DNA from: Candidatus Bathyarchaeota archaeon B23
GTDB taxonomy: Archaea > Thermoproteota > Bathyarchaeia > TCS64 > B23
Direction of reading: 5' to 3'
Assembly: GCA_001593875.1 (NCBI GenBank)
Contig: LUCA01000039.1
Span: forward strand, 1-6,659
Length of the DNA stretch: 6,659 nucleotides
In this document: positions 1 to 5,540 of the stretch, one piece after another
Numbering within the stretch: position 1 is the stretch's first letter
How the letters are laid out: each line of letters opens with the position of its first letter
The notes under the pieces: model-generated
Told to the model about the DNA's origin: nothing
The model's input: only the letters and a program-made list of their open reading frames with translations
Database searches by the model: none
Program-made: the position numbers and the translations under genes

Positions 1-570
1 ATCCCGAGGTATGAGGAGCTCCCCCTCCCCCCCTCCCTCCTGGCACCGCTCTTCTACGCCGGAGAGGTCTATCTGATCACCCGCCTATCGCTGATATACC
101 TCCCCCATCTCCCCATCGACGGCTTCACCTATCTAAAGCCGGCTGAAGCTCGATCATCCCGATGGATCGGGGTGGGCCTGCTGGGCGGCCTAAGCGCCGC
201 AGCCCTCGTCGCCGCCTACAGCCTCGCATATGGCCGTCGCTTCTTCCCCGATCAGCCCCTCCTCCCGATGGCCCTCGGCACCGGTTTCTCCAACCTGGCT
301 AAGGAGGAGGTTCTATTCCGCCTCGGAGCTCAGACGATGCTCCTCTGGGCCCTCAGGGGGCGTCGTTATGGCTCTGTCCTCGCTGCGGTGGGCTCCGCCG
401 TGTTGTTCGAGCTCTGGCACAACCCCCTGGAGGCGTTGAACGGTCTGAACCTCCTGATCTCCCTGGTCTTCGCCGTCCTCTATCATAGATGGGGGTATGA
501 GGCGGCGGCCATCGCCCACGCCGTCGCCGACTTCGTCTTCTGGGCGCTGCCCCTACTATGGCCCTACTAG
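1..570 (+). CDS. CPBP-family intramembrane metalloprotease, 5'-truncated
   Basis: The frame is open from the first base of the window to a TAG stop, so the 189 visible residues are the C-terminal part of a gene that starts outside the window. An internal GTG at 172 could be mistaken for the start, but the open frame continues upstream and the hydrophobic segments there look like part of the same protein. The three CPBP (Abi/CAAX-protease-like) motifs appear in order: a KEEVLFR block with the Glu pair at visible residues 102-103 and Arg107, FELWH with His140, and HAVAD with His173 and Asp177. In characterised family members these Glu and His residues form the metal site inside the membrane. 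Hydrophobic stretches lie near residues 56-75, 108-118, 124-139, 150-162 and 168-186. Some relatives are prenyl-protein proteases and others have unknown substrates; nothing here identifies a substrate. The stop lies 9 bases from the 3' end of the convergent ilvC. Confidence 0.85.
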   Translation: MPRYEELPLPPSLLAPLFYAGEVYLITRLSLIYLPHLPIDGFTYLKPAEARSSRWIGVGLLGGLSAAALVAAYSLAYGRRFFPDQPLLPMALGTGFSNLAKEEVLFRLGAQTMLLWALRGRRYGSVLAAVGSAVLFELWHNPLEALNGLNLLISLVFAVLYHRWGYEAAAIAHAVADFVFWALPLLWPY

Positions 571-579
571 GCGAGCCCC

Positions 580-1560
580 TTAGACTCCCCCGGCCATCCG
601 CCTGATCTCTCTGCCCACCCTCTCGATCTCCAGGTTTTCGCACTCCTCCAGCAGCCTCTGGAGCTCCGGGCATCCCCGCTCATACTCCTCGATCCACCGC
701 TCGGCGAAGCCTCCATCCCTGACGGCCTTGAGGGCTCTCCGCATATTCTCCTCCACGTGGTCGTCGATGATCGCTGGGCCTATGGAGAGGCCTCCATACC
801 TGGCGGTCTCCGAGACGGCTCTATACATGCCGCTGATGCCCTGCCTATAGATGAGGTCGACGATGAGCTTCAGCTCGTTGAGCACCTCGAAGTAGGCGAG
901 CTCCGGCGGATAGCCGGCCTCCACGAGGACCTTGAAGCCCCGCCTTATGAGCTGGTCTACGCCTCCGCAGAGGACGGCCTGCTCCCCGAAGAGGTCGCTC
1001 TCGGTCTCCTCCCTGAAGGTGGTCTCCAGGATGCCGACCCTCCCCGAGCCTATGGCCTTGGCCATCGCCAGGGCCTTAGCCCTCGCCTCCCCCGTGTAGT
1101 CTTGGTGGACGGCGACGAGAGCCGGGACGCCGAAGCCGGCCTCGTATTGCCGCCGCATCTCCGGTCCGGGGGCCTTGGGGGCGACCATGATGACGTCGAC
1201 GAATTCGGGCGGGGTGATCCTGCCGAAGTGGATGTTGAAGCCGTGGGCGAATTGAAGCGTCTTCCCCTCCGAGAGGTGGGGCCTTATCTGATCCTCGTAG
1301 ACCTTGGGCTGAGCCATATCCGGTATCAGCATCACGATGATGTCGCCCAGCTCCGCCGCCTCCGACACCGGGTGGACGTCGAAGCCCTCCTCCTCAGCCC
1401 TGGTCCAGGAGGCCCCCCTCCTGAGGCCGATGACGACATCGAGGCCGCTGTCCCTCATGTTGAGGGCCTGAGCACGGCCCTGGCTGCCGTAGCCTATGAC
1501 GGCCACGGTGCGCCCCCTGAGGAGGTCCAGGTCTATATCCTCGTCGTGGTAGACCCTCAT
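580..1560 (-). CDS. ilvC: ketol-acid reductoisomerase (class I KARI)
   Basis: This 326-residue enzyme carries out the second common step of valine and isoleucine synthesis: Mg2+-dependent alkyl migration and NAD(P)H reduction of 2-acetolactate or 2-aceto-2-hydroxybutyrate. The N-terminal Rossmann domain has the GYGSQG nucleotide loop at residues 23-28 and the catalytic His106 in AHGFNIHF. The C-terminal knotted domain supplies the expected metal and substrate residues: Asp189 and Glu193 in SDLFGEQ, Glu225 and Glu229 in FEVLNELK, and Ser250 in SETARYG. Length fits short class I enzymes. The cofactor-specificity loop after beta-2 reads LRRGAS, one residue shorter than the common seven-residue form, which agrees with later residues being offset by one from usual class I numbering. 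Arg47, Arg48 and Ser51 with no acidic residue suggest NADPH use (inference). The ATG overlaps the ilvN stop in an ATGA, so translational coupling is likely. It is the last gene of the operon. Confidence 0.97.
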   Translation of the reverse strand: MRVYHDEDIDLDLLRGRTVAVIGYGSQGRAQALNMRDSGLDVVIGLRRGASWTRAEEEGFDVHPVSEAAELGDIIVMLIPDMAQPKVYEDQIRPHLSEGKTLQFAHGFNIHFGRITPPEFVDVIMVAPKAPGPEMRRQYEAGFGVPALVAVHQDYTGEARAKALAMAKAIGSGRVGILETTFREETESDLFGEQAVLCGGVDQLIRRGFKVLVEAGYPPELAYFEVLNELKLIVDLIYRQGISGMYRAVSETARYGGLSIGPAIIDDHVEENMRRALKAVRDGGFAERWIEEYERGCPELQRLLEECENLEIERVGREIRRMAGGV

Positions 1561-2051
1561 AGCCTCACGCTCCCCCTCTCCAGGGCCGTCGCACCGGTTC
1601 TGGAGAGCTCCACTATCCCTATAGGCCTCACCTCCTCCAGGAAGCGGTCTATCTCCTCCGGGGTTCCGGTCACCTCTGCGACGAGGTGCATCTCATCGAT
1701 GTCTAGGATTAGCCCGTGATGGCTGTTCACCAGCTTCAGGGCCTCCTCCCTCGCCATGGGGTCGGCGGTGTTGAGCTTCACCAGCGCCATCTCCCTCATC
1801 ACCGTCCTCCTCCGGTCTAGGGGTTTGACCCTCACCACCTCCACCATCCTCTCCAGCTGCTCTATCAGGTTCCTCAGCATCCTCCCATCGGCCTCGACGG
1901 TCACCGTCATCCTCGCCAGGCTTCGATCCGTGAGGGGGCCGACGGAGATGCTTTCTATGTTGTAGCCCCTCCTCCTGAACATGTTGGAGACCTTGAAGAG
2001 GACTCCCGGCCGATTCTCGACGATGAAGGCTATGGTGTTCAACGGAGCCAT
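1557..2051 (-). CDS. ilvN: acetolactate synthase small (regulatory) subunit
   Basis: This 164-residue protein is the regulatory partner of IlvB. Family members raise catalytic activity and usually confer feedback inhibition by valine or another branched-chain amino acid. An ACT domain occupies about residues 4-78 and shows the family pattern ENRPGVL (12-18) followed by RRGYNIESISVG (27-38). Gly16 and Asn31 match positions tied to effector binding in bacterial small subunits. The C-terminal ALS small-subunit domain starts near REMALVK (86-92) and ends with the SRTGATALERG segment. Length is normal for a single-ACT small subunit. The ATG lies 3 bases after the ilvB stop, and a strong ribosome-binding sequence, GGTGGAGGGA, is present inside the end of ilvB. 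The stop overlaps the ilvC start by 4 bases. The tight packing supports co-transcription and assembly with IlvB. Confidence 0.96.
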   Translation of the reverse strand: MAPLNTIAFIVENRPGVLFKVSNMFRRRGYNIESISVGPLTDRSLARMTVTVEADGRMLRNLIEQLERMVEVVRVKPLDRRRTVMREMALVKLNTADPMAREEALKLVNSHHGLILDIDEMHLVAEVTGTPEEIDRFLEEVRPIGIVELSRTGATALERGSVRL

Positions 2052-2054
2052 CCT

Positions 2055-3734
2055 CTATCCCTCCACCAGTATCTCCCTCAGCCCCCTCCCCGGGGGCACC
2101 ATGGGGAAGACGTTCTCCTCCGAGTCGATGGGGACGTCGATGACGATGGCCACCTCGCTCCTCATCGCCTCCTTCACCGCCGCCTCGAACTCCCCTATGG
2201 AGCCCGGCCTCACGCCCACCGCCCCATAGGCCTCGGCCAGCTTCACGAAGTCGGGGCTGTCCCCCAGGTGGACGCCGAAGTAGCGTCTGCCGTAGAAGAG
2301 CCTCTGCCACTGGGCCACCATCCCCAGCACCCTGTTGTTGAGGATGAGGACGATGACCGGCAGCCCCTCCTCCACCGAGGTGGCGAGGTTGTTCTCCGTC
2401 ATCCCGAAGCTGCCGTCGCCGGCTATATCCACCACCGGCACATCGGGCTTGGCGGCCTTCGCCCCTATGGCTGCCGGGAAGCCCCAGCCCATCGTCCCCA
2501 GGCCGCCGGAGCTGAGGAAGGTCCTGGGGGCGTAGACGTCGAGGTGGAGGGCGGCCCACATCTGGCACTGGCCCACCTCCGTCGTCACGATGGCGTCCCT
2601 CGGCAGGAGCCTCCTCAACGCCCTCATCAGGTCGGGGGGCTTCACCCCCTCCCCTTCCTCCCGCTTCACCTCCCTGTACTGCCCCCTCAACTCCTCCAAC
2701 CTCCCCAGCCATCCGCTGTGCTCCCTCGTCGAGATATGCCTCAACCTCTCTATGAGGCCCCTGAGGGCGAGCTTGGCGTCTCCCCTCACCCTCATCCAGG
2801 ACTCCACGTTCTTATCGAACTCGCTGGCATCGATGTCGACGTGGATCAACTTGGCCTCTGTGAACTCCTCCACCCTCCCCGTCGTCCGATCCGAGAGCCT
2901 GGAGCCGACGACCAGGAGGGAGTCGGCCTCGGAGACCAGGTGATTCGCCTCCCAGGTTCCATGCATCCCGCACATACCGACGTAGAGGGGGTGGCCGCTG
3001 GGGATGGCTCCCTTACCCATCAGCGTCGTCGCCACCGGCGCCATCAACAGCTCCGCCAGCTCCAAGAGCTCCCCGCAGGCGTCGGAGGCGATGACGCCTC
3101 CCCCGGCGAGGATGACGGGTCTCTCAGCCGACGCCAGCAGCGTAGCCGCCCGGTCCAGCCTCCTGGGATCGGGGTCGGGGTGGATGCGGTAACCCTTGAA
3201 CTCCACCCGCTCCGGGAACTCCACCTCCTCCACGGAGGTCTGGGCGTCCTTCGGCAGGTCGACGAGGACTACGCCCCTCCTCCCCGTGGAGGCGATGTAG
3301 AAGGCCGCCTTGACGGCGGGGGGTATCTCCCTCGGCCTCGTCACCTGGATGTTATGCTTCGTTATCGACGCCGTCACCCCTATGATGTCCACCTCCTGAA
3401 ATGCGTCCGTGCCGATCATCGACGTCGGAACCTGGCCGGTGAAGGCGACGACGGGCGAGGAGTCGATGTTCGCCGTGGTGATGCCGGTGACGAGGTTCGT
3501 CGCCCCCGGCCCGGAGGTGGCGAGGCAGACGCCGACTCTGCCGCTGGCCCTGGCGTAGCCGTCGGCCATGTGGGCAGCCCCCTGCTCATGCCTCGCCAGG
3601 ACGAAGCGGATCTCCGATTCGTAGAGGGCGTCGCAGAGGGGGATGACGGCTCCGCCGGGAACCCCGAAGAGGGTCTCCACGCCCTCCCCCTCCAAAGCCT
3701 TGACGAAGGCCTCCGCCCCACTCATCTCAGCCAT
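2055..3734 (-). CDS. ilvB: acetolactate synthase large (catalytic) subunit
   Basis: This 559-residue ThDP enzyme condenses pyruvate with pyruvate or 2-oxobutyrate, giving 2-acetolactate or 2-aceto-2-hydroxybutyrate, the committed step to valine/leucine or isoleucine. Residues 1-165 are the pyrimidine-binding domain with FGVPGG and the catalytic Glu50 in RHEQGAAHMADGYAR. A central FAD/DHS-like domain follows (about 188-325), with GSRLSDRTTG at 277-286. The pyrophosphate-binding domain has GTMGWGFP (413-420), the GDG motif at 439-441 and Asn466-Asn467 for Mg-ThDP. The block NNRVLGMVAQWQRLFY (466-481) is characteristic of the biosynthetic AHAS branch. I chose ATG at 3734. A GTG at 3743 would add three residues, but it forms part of the sequence GGGGGTG, which sits as a Shine-Dalgarno six bases before the ATG. 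A third in-frame ATG lies at 3725. This is the first gene of ilvBNC. Confidence 0.97.
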   Translation of the reverse strand: MAEMSGAEAFVKALEGEGVETLFGVPGGAVIPLCDALYESEIRFVLARHEQGAAHMADGYARASGRVGVCLATSGPGATNLVTGITTANIDSSPVVAFTGQVPTSMIGTDAFQEVDIIGVTASITKHNIQVTRPREIPPAVKAAFYIASTGRRGVVLVDLPKDAQTSVEEVEFPERVEFKGYRIHPDPDPRRLDRAATLLASAERPVILAGGGVIASDACGELLELAELLMAPVATTLMGKGAIPSGHPLYVGMCGMHGTWEANHLVSEADSLLVVGSRLSDRTTGRVEEFTEAKLIHVDIDASEFDKNVESWMRVRGDAKLALRGLIERLRHISTREHSGWLGRLEELRGQYREVKREEGEGVKPPDLMRALRRLLPRDAIVTTEVGQCQMWAALHLDVYAPRTFLSSGGLGTMGWGFPAAIGAKAAKPDVPVVDIAGDGSFGMTENNLATSVEEGLPVIVLILNNRVLGMVAQWQRLFYGRRYFGVHLGDSPDFVKLAEAYGAVGVRPGSIGEFEAAVKEAMRSEVAIVIDVPIDSEENVFPMVPPGRGLREILVEG

Positions 3735-3740
3735 CCATGG

Positions 3741-3747
3741 CACCCCC
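3741..3747 (-). promoter_or_regulatory. ribosome-binding site of ilvB
   Basis: On the minus strand this reads GGGGGTG, one mismatch from the archaeal Shine-Dalgarno core GGAGGTG. It is followed by six bases and then ATG at 3734. It contains the GTG that a longer gene model would use as start, and this is the reason for preferring the downstream ATG. Confidence 0.6.
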
Positions 3748-3781
3748 TGATGTCCTCTCCTCGTTTTCCTTCAGATGCTCT

Positions 3782-3794
3782 CTAGAAGCTCTAG
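3782..3794 (-). promoter_or_regulatory. small hairpin in the ilvB leader
   Basis: The arms CTAGA and TCTAG flank the 3-base spacer AGC, so a 5-bp hairpin could form in the predicted ilvB leader. It touches the larger palindrome at 3794-3810. On its own it is short enough to be chance; its place beside a stronger structure is why it is listed. Confidence 0.3.
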
Positions 3795-3810
3795 GCGCCA
3801 CCGTGGCGCC
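3794..3810. promoter_or_regulatory. perfect 17-base palindrome in the ilvB leader
   Basis: The arms GGCGCCAC and GTGGCGCC are exact complements around one central base. If the TATA-like box at 3838-3845 is the ilvB promoter, transcription starts near 3815, which places the palindrome roughly at +5 to +21. It could be a dimeric-protein operator just downstream of the start site, or a GC-rich RNA hairpin in the leader (with a loop larger than one base). No known riboswitch class is recognised here. Confidence 0.5.
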
Positions 3811-3837
3811 GTATCTCAGGTGGGGTCTGCTGGGGTT

Positions 3838-3845
3838 AGATAAAG
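3838..3845 (-). promoter_or_regulatory. candidate TATA box for ilvBNC
   Basis: On the minus strand this reads CTTTATCT, the same octamer found upstream of pantoate kinase at 5566-5573. Between here and the ilvB start I see no other A/T-rich hexamer, so a promoter at this box or further upstream implies a leader of at least about 80 bases. The motif GGGGTTAGA (3832-3840, plus strand) overlaps the box. Other TATA-like stretches further upstream (3881-3885, 3911-3915) remain possible. Confidence 0.45.
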
Positions 3846-3862
3846 CAATACCCCACTTAGCT

Positions 3863-3915
3863 CTCCCCCCTCGCAGGGGGTTTAACTTTGCCCTCCCCCC
3901 GTGTTGAGGGTTTAA
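3863..3915. repeat. two tandem 23-base units with 30-base period
   Basis: Units at 3863-3885 and 3893-3915 both begin CTCCCCCC and end GGGTTTAA, and they match at 18 of 23 positions. Within each unit a C-rich arm faces a G-rich arm: CCCCCT/AGGGGG in the first, CCCTC/GAGGG in the second if the two bases before it are included. On the minus strand each unit starts with a TATA-like TTAAA. They lie upstream of the predicted ilvB TATA box and could be regulator sites or alternative promoters. Confidence 0.5.
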
Positions 3916-3923
3916 GAAAACGA

Positions 3924-3960
3924 TTCACCTCTCTAACCCCCGTTGCTGGGTTAGGGTGAA
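3924..3960. promoter_or_regulatory. bipartite inverted repeat upstream of ilvB
   Basis: The outer arms TTCACC and GGTGAA (6 bp) and the inner arms CTAACCC and GGGTTAG (7 bp) are exact complements. A 3-base TCT bulge separates them on the left side only, and the central spacer is 8 bases. The inner heptamer recurs in the same orientation as the right arm at 3833-3839, over the ilvB TATA-like box, and once at the thrC start. The structure lies in the non-coding interval between the EF-like gene and ilvB. An operator is more likely than a terminator because no T-run follows on either strand. Confidence 0.45.
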
Positions 3961-4015
3961 AAGCTGATGGAGAATAAAAGCTTTGCCCCCCTCCGGGAAA
4001 TAAATCGAGGAGAAG

Positions 4016-4276
4016 TCACTCCTCCAAAACCTTGTAGACGATGTCTCCCTTCCTCACCCTGTCGACGACCTTAAGCCCGACGAGCTCTCCGGGCCTCGCC
4101 TCCTCCACATCCTCATGCTCTATCTGCATCGACTCGACGGCCTGCTCGAAGTTGGTGGTGTGCCCCTTGATGGCGATGCGATCCCCCACCCTCATGGGCG
4201 CCGTAACCCTGATGACCGCCACCCCTATACGGGTGTAGTAGTGGGTGACCTCCCCCACCTTCTCCAATCTCGCCAT
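4016..4276 (-). CDS. small EF-Tu/EF-1A domain-2-like protein
   Basis: This 86-residue protein resembles the beta-barrel domain 2 of translation elongation factors and matches my recollection of a small archaeal family annotated as translation elongation factor-like proteins. It has no GTPase domain. Recognisable segments are VGEVTHYYTRIGVAVI (7-22), VGDRIAIKGHTTNFEQ (30-45), SMQIEHEDVEEA (48-59) and VGLKVVDRVRKGDIVYKV (65-82). The barrel also resembles the C-terminal domain of some U32 peptidases. Its function is not established; RNA or ribosome binding would be a guess. A longer frame starts at ATG 4300, but that codon overlaps a TATA-like TTTTAA (4300-4305, minus). The ATG at 4276 lies about 26 bases from that box, which suits a leaderless transcript, and the protein then begins directly before the conserved barrel. 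It is divergent from thrC and apparently monocistronic. Confidence 0.85.
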   Translation of the reverse strand: MARLEKVGEVTHYYTRIGVAVIRVTAPMRVGDRIAIKGHTTNFEQAVESMQIEHEDVEEARPGELVGLKVVDRVRKGDIVYKVLEE

Positions 4277-4299
4277 GGTTAAACAGTAAGCCGACGCCA

Positions 4300-4305
4300 T
4301 TAAAA
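4300..4305 (-). promoter_or_regulatory. TATA-like box of the EF-like gene
   Basis: The minus strand reads TTTTAA within CCTTTTAATG. Its centre is about 26 bases upstream of the ATG at 4276, and no Shine-Dalgarno precedes that ATG. The spacing predicts a transcript that starts at or next to the start codon. Confidence 0.5.
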
Positions 4306-4337
4306 GGCTTTAGAGCACCCCTTCACAGCCGGGAACC

Positions 4338-4344
4338 CTTTAAG
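4338..4344 (+). promoter_or_regulatory. TATA-like box of thrC
   Basis: CTTTAAG is centred at 4341, 27 bases before the TTG at 4368. No Shine-Dalgarno is present, so a leaderless thrC transcript is the simplest reading. Together with the box at 4300-4305 it makes a compact divergent promoter pair in the 91 bases between the two genes. Confidence 0.5.
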
Positions 4345-4360
4345 GCCTCACCCCCACTTC

Positions 4361-4387
4361 AGATGGGTTGACCCTCCTAACCCATCT
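4361..4387. promoter_or_regulatory. inverted repeat spanning the thrC start codon
   Basis: The arms AGATGGGTT (4361-4369) and AACCCATCT (4379-4387) are perfect 9-base complements with a 9-base spacer. The TTG start (4368-4370) sits at the inner edge of the left arm. The heptamer CTAACCC (4377-4383), also present upstream of ilvB, straddles the inner edge of the right arm. At about -7 to +20 of a leaderless transcript this would suit a repressor site. If the mRNA began further upstream, it could instead form a hairpin hiding the start. Confidence 0.5.
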
Positions 4388-5540
4388 AGAATGCTCCAGA
4401 TGTGGAGAGCTCCTCGACGCCGGGAGGGTGCAGACCGTCTGCCCCCGCTGCGGGAAACCCCTCCTCGCAAGATACGACCTAGAGAGGGCCGTCGACCTCC
4501 TCGACAGGGGCCGGCTGAGGGGGAGGGATGCCACCCTCTGGAGATACCTCGAGCTTCTCCCCGTCCGGGATCGCAGGCACATCGTCTCCCTAGGGGAGGG
4601 CTGGACCCCGCTGCTGAGGGCGAGGAGACTCGGAGAGGAGCTGGGCCTCAGGGCCCTCTGGATCAAGGATGAGGGGCTGAACCCCACCGGGACCTTCAAG
4701 GCCCGGGGCCTCTCCGTCGCCGTCTCCAGGGCTCTGGAGCTGGGAGTGAGGCGAGTTGCGATGCCCTCAGCCGGGAACGCCGCCGCAGCCCTCGCAGCCT
4801 ACGGCGCCAAGGCCGGCCTGGAGGTCCACGTCTACATGCCGAGGGACGCCCCCGAGGTGAACATCGTCGAGGCTGAGGCCTACGGCGCCGAGGTCACCCT
4901 CGTGGAGGGCCTCATCACCGATGCGGCGAGGCTGCTGGAGGGGAGGGCTCGAGAGGCGAGTTGGATGGTGGTCTCGACGCTCAAAGAGCCCTACCGGTTG
5001 GAGGGGAAGAAGACCATGGGCTACGAGCTGGCGGAGCAGATGGATTGGAGGCTGCCCGACGTCGTCATCTACCCCACCGGCGGCGGCACAGGGCTCATCG
5101 GGATGTGGAAGGGCTTCCAGGAGCTCCAGGCCCTAGGATGGATCGATGGGCGTAGGCCCAGGATGGTCTCGGTTCAGGCAGCTGGATGCGCCCCCATAGT
5201 CAAGGCCTTCCGGGAGGGCCGGGGGGAGGCTGAGCCCTGGCCTAGGGCCCAGACCATCGCCTCGGGGCTGAGGGTTCCCAAGGCCCTCGGCGACTTCCTC
5301 ATCCTCGGGGTTCTCAGGGAGAGCCAGGGAACAGCCGTAGCTGTCGGCGACGATGAGATTCTCAGCGCCATGAGGCTGATGGCGAGGCTCGAGGGCGTCT
5401 TCCCCTGCCCCGAGGGGGCCGCCACCCTGGCGGGGCTGAGGAGGCTCGTCGATGAGGGCTGGGTGGACGCCGATGAGCGTATAGTCCTCTTCAACACCGG
5501 GACGGGGTTGAAGTATACACATCTCCTGGGGTGGGCGTGA
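4368..5540 (+). CDS. thrC: threonine synthase (PLP-dependent)
   Basis: This 390-residue enzyme converts O-phosphohomoserine to threonine and phosphate. The N-terminus carries a zinc-ribbon-like pair, Cys9/Cys12 (CSRC) and Cys25/Cys28 (CPRC), as in many archaeal and bacterial threonine synthases. Then come SLGEGWTPL (74-82), the PLP-binding Lys111 in NPTGTFKARG, SAGNAAAALAAYGAKAG (134-150), the phosphate-binding PTGGGTGL (236-243) and the C-terminal NTGTGLKY (376-383). The start must be TTG at 4368: an in-frame TAA lies at 4341-4343, no ATG or GTG occurs between it and the TTG, and later starts would remove the first cysteine pair. A TATA-like box 27 bases upstream implies a leaderless mRNA with a UUG start, which is unusual. 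Related PLP enzymes such as cysteate synthase share the fold. The zinc ribbon and motif set favour threonine synthase, but paralogue function is not excluded. Confidence 0.93.
   Translation: MTLLTHLECSRCGELLDAGRVQTVCPRCGKPLLARYDLERAVDLLDRGRLRGRDATLWRYLELLPVRDRRHIVSLGEGWTPLLRARRLGEELGLRALWIKDEGLNPTGTFKARGLSVAVSRALELGVRRVAMPSAGNAAAALAAYGAKAGLEVHVYMPRDAPEVNIVEAEAYGAEVTLVEGLITDAARLLEGRAREASWMVVSTLKEPYRLEGKKTMGYELAEQMDWRLPDVVIYPTGGGTGLIGMWKGFQELQALGWIDGRRPRMVSVQAAGCAPIVKAFREGRGEAEPWPRAQTIASGLRVPKALGDFLILGVLRESQGTAVAVGDDEILSAMRLMARLEGVFPCPEGAATLAGLRRLVDEGWVDADERIVLFNTGTGLKYTHLLGWA

Larger units (their letters stand above)
3735..4015. other. non-coding interval between ilvB and the EF-like gene
   Basis: These 281 bases contain no convincing gene on either strand. 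The long plus-strand frame reaching 3785 is a shadow of ilvB. The region holds the ilvB ribosome-binding site and leader, a candidate TATA box, the tandem repeats and the inverted repeats listed separately. The octamer CTTTGCCC occurs twice (3886-3893 and 3981-3988). Minus-strand T-rich patches near 3998-4004 and 3973-3979 could terminate the EF-like transcript, but the signal is weak. I see no tRNA, C/D-box RNA or recognisable riboswitch. Confidence 0.6.

Noticed and set aside
172..570. A complete 132-residue protease starting at GTG 172
   Set aside because: The frame is open to the window edge, and the upstream residues include hydrophobic segments expected of the same membrane protein, so a truncated longer gene is the better model.
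757..1719. A 320-codon open frame on the plus strand opposite ilvC and ilvN
   Set aside because: It is antisense to two clear genes. Its composition is rich in Asp, Glu, Gly, Leu and Arg, as expected from reading the complement of GC-rich codons, and it has no recognisable domain.
1693..2712. A 339-codon minus-strand frame overlapping ilvB and ilvN
   Set aside because: It is an alternative frame of the same strand with extremely high Gly, Glu and Arg content, inconsistent with a folded protein and covered by the two real genes.
2268..3785. A 505-codon open frame on the plus strand opposite ilvB
   Set aside because: It is a shadow of ilvB. The translation is His-, Arg- and Gly-rich with no motif, while the minus strand encodes a complete acetolactate synthase.
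3744..4015. A possible small RNA or leader peptide gene upstream of ilvB
   Set aside because: I found no C/D-box pair, tRNA-like fold or short frame rich in Val, Leu or Ile with a start signal. Regulatory repeats explain the structure better.
4393..4406. CTCCA-GATG-TGGAG hairpin in thrC
   Set aside because: It lies inside the codons for the conserved Cys-x-x-Cys-Gly zinc-ribbon segment, so protein coding explains it well enough.
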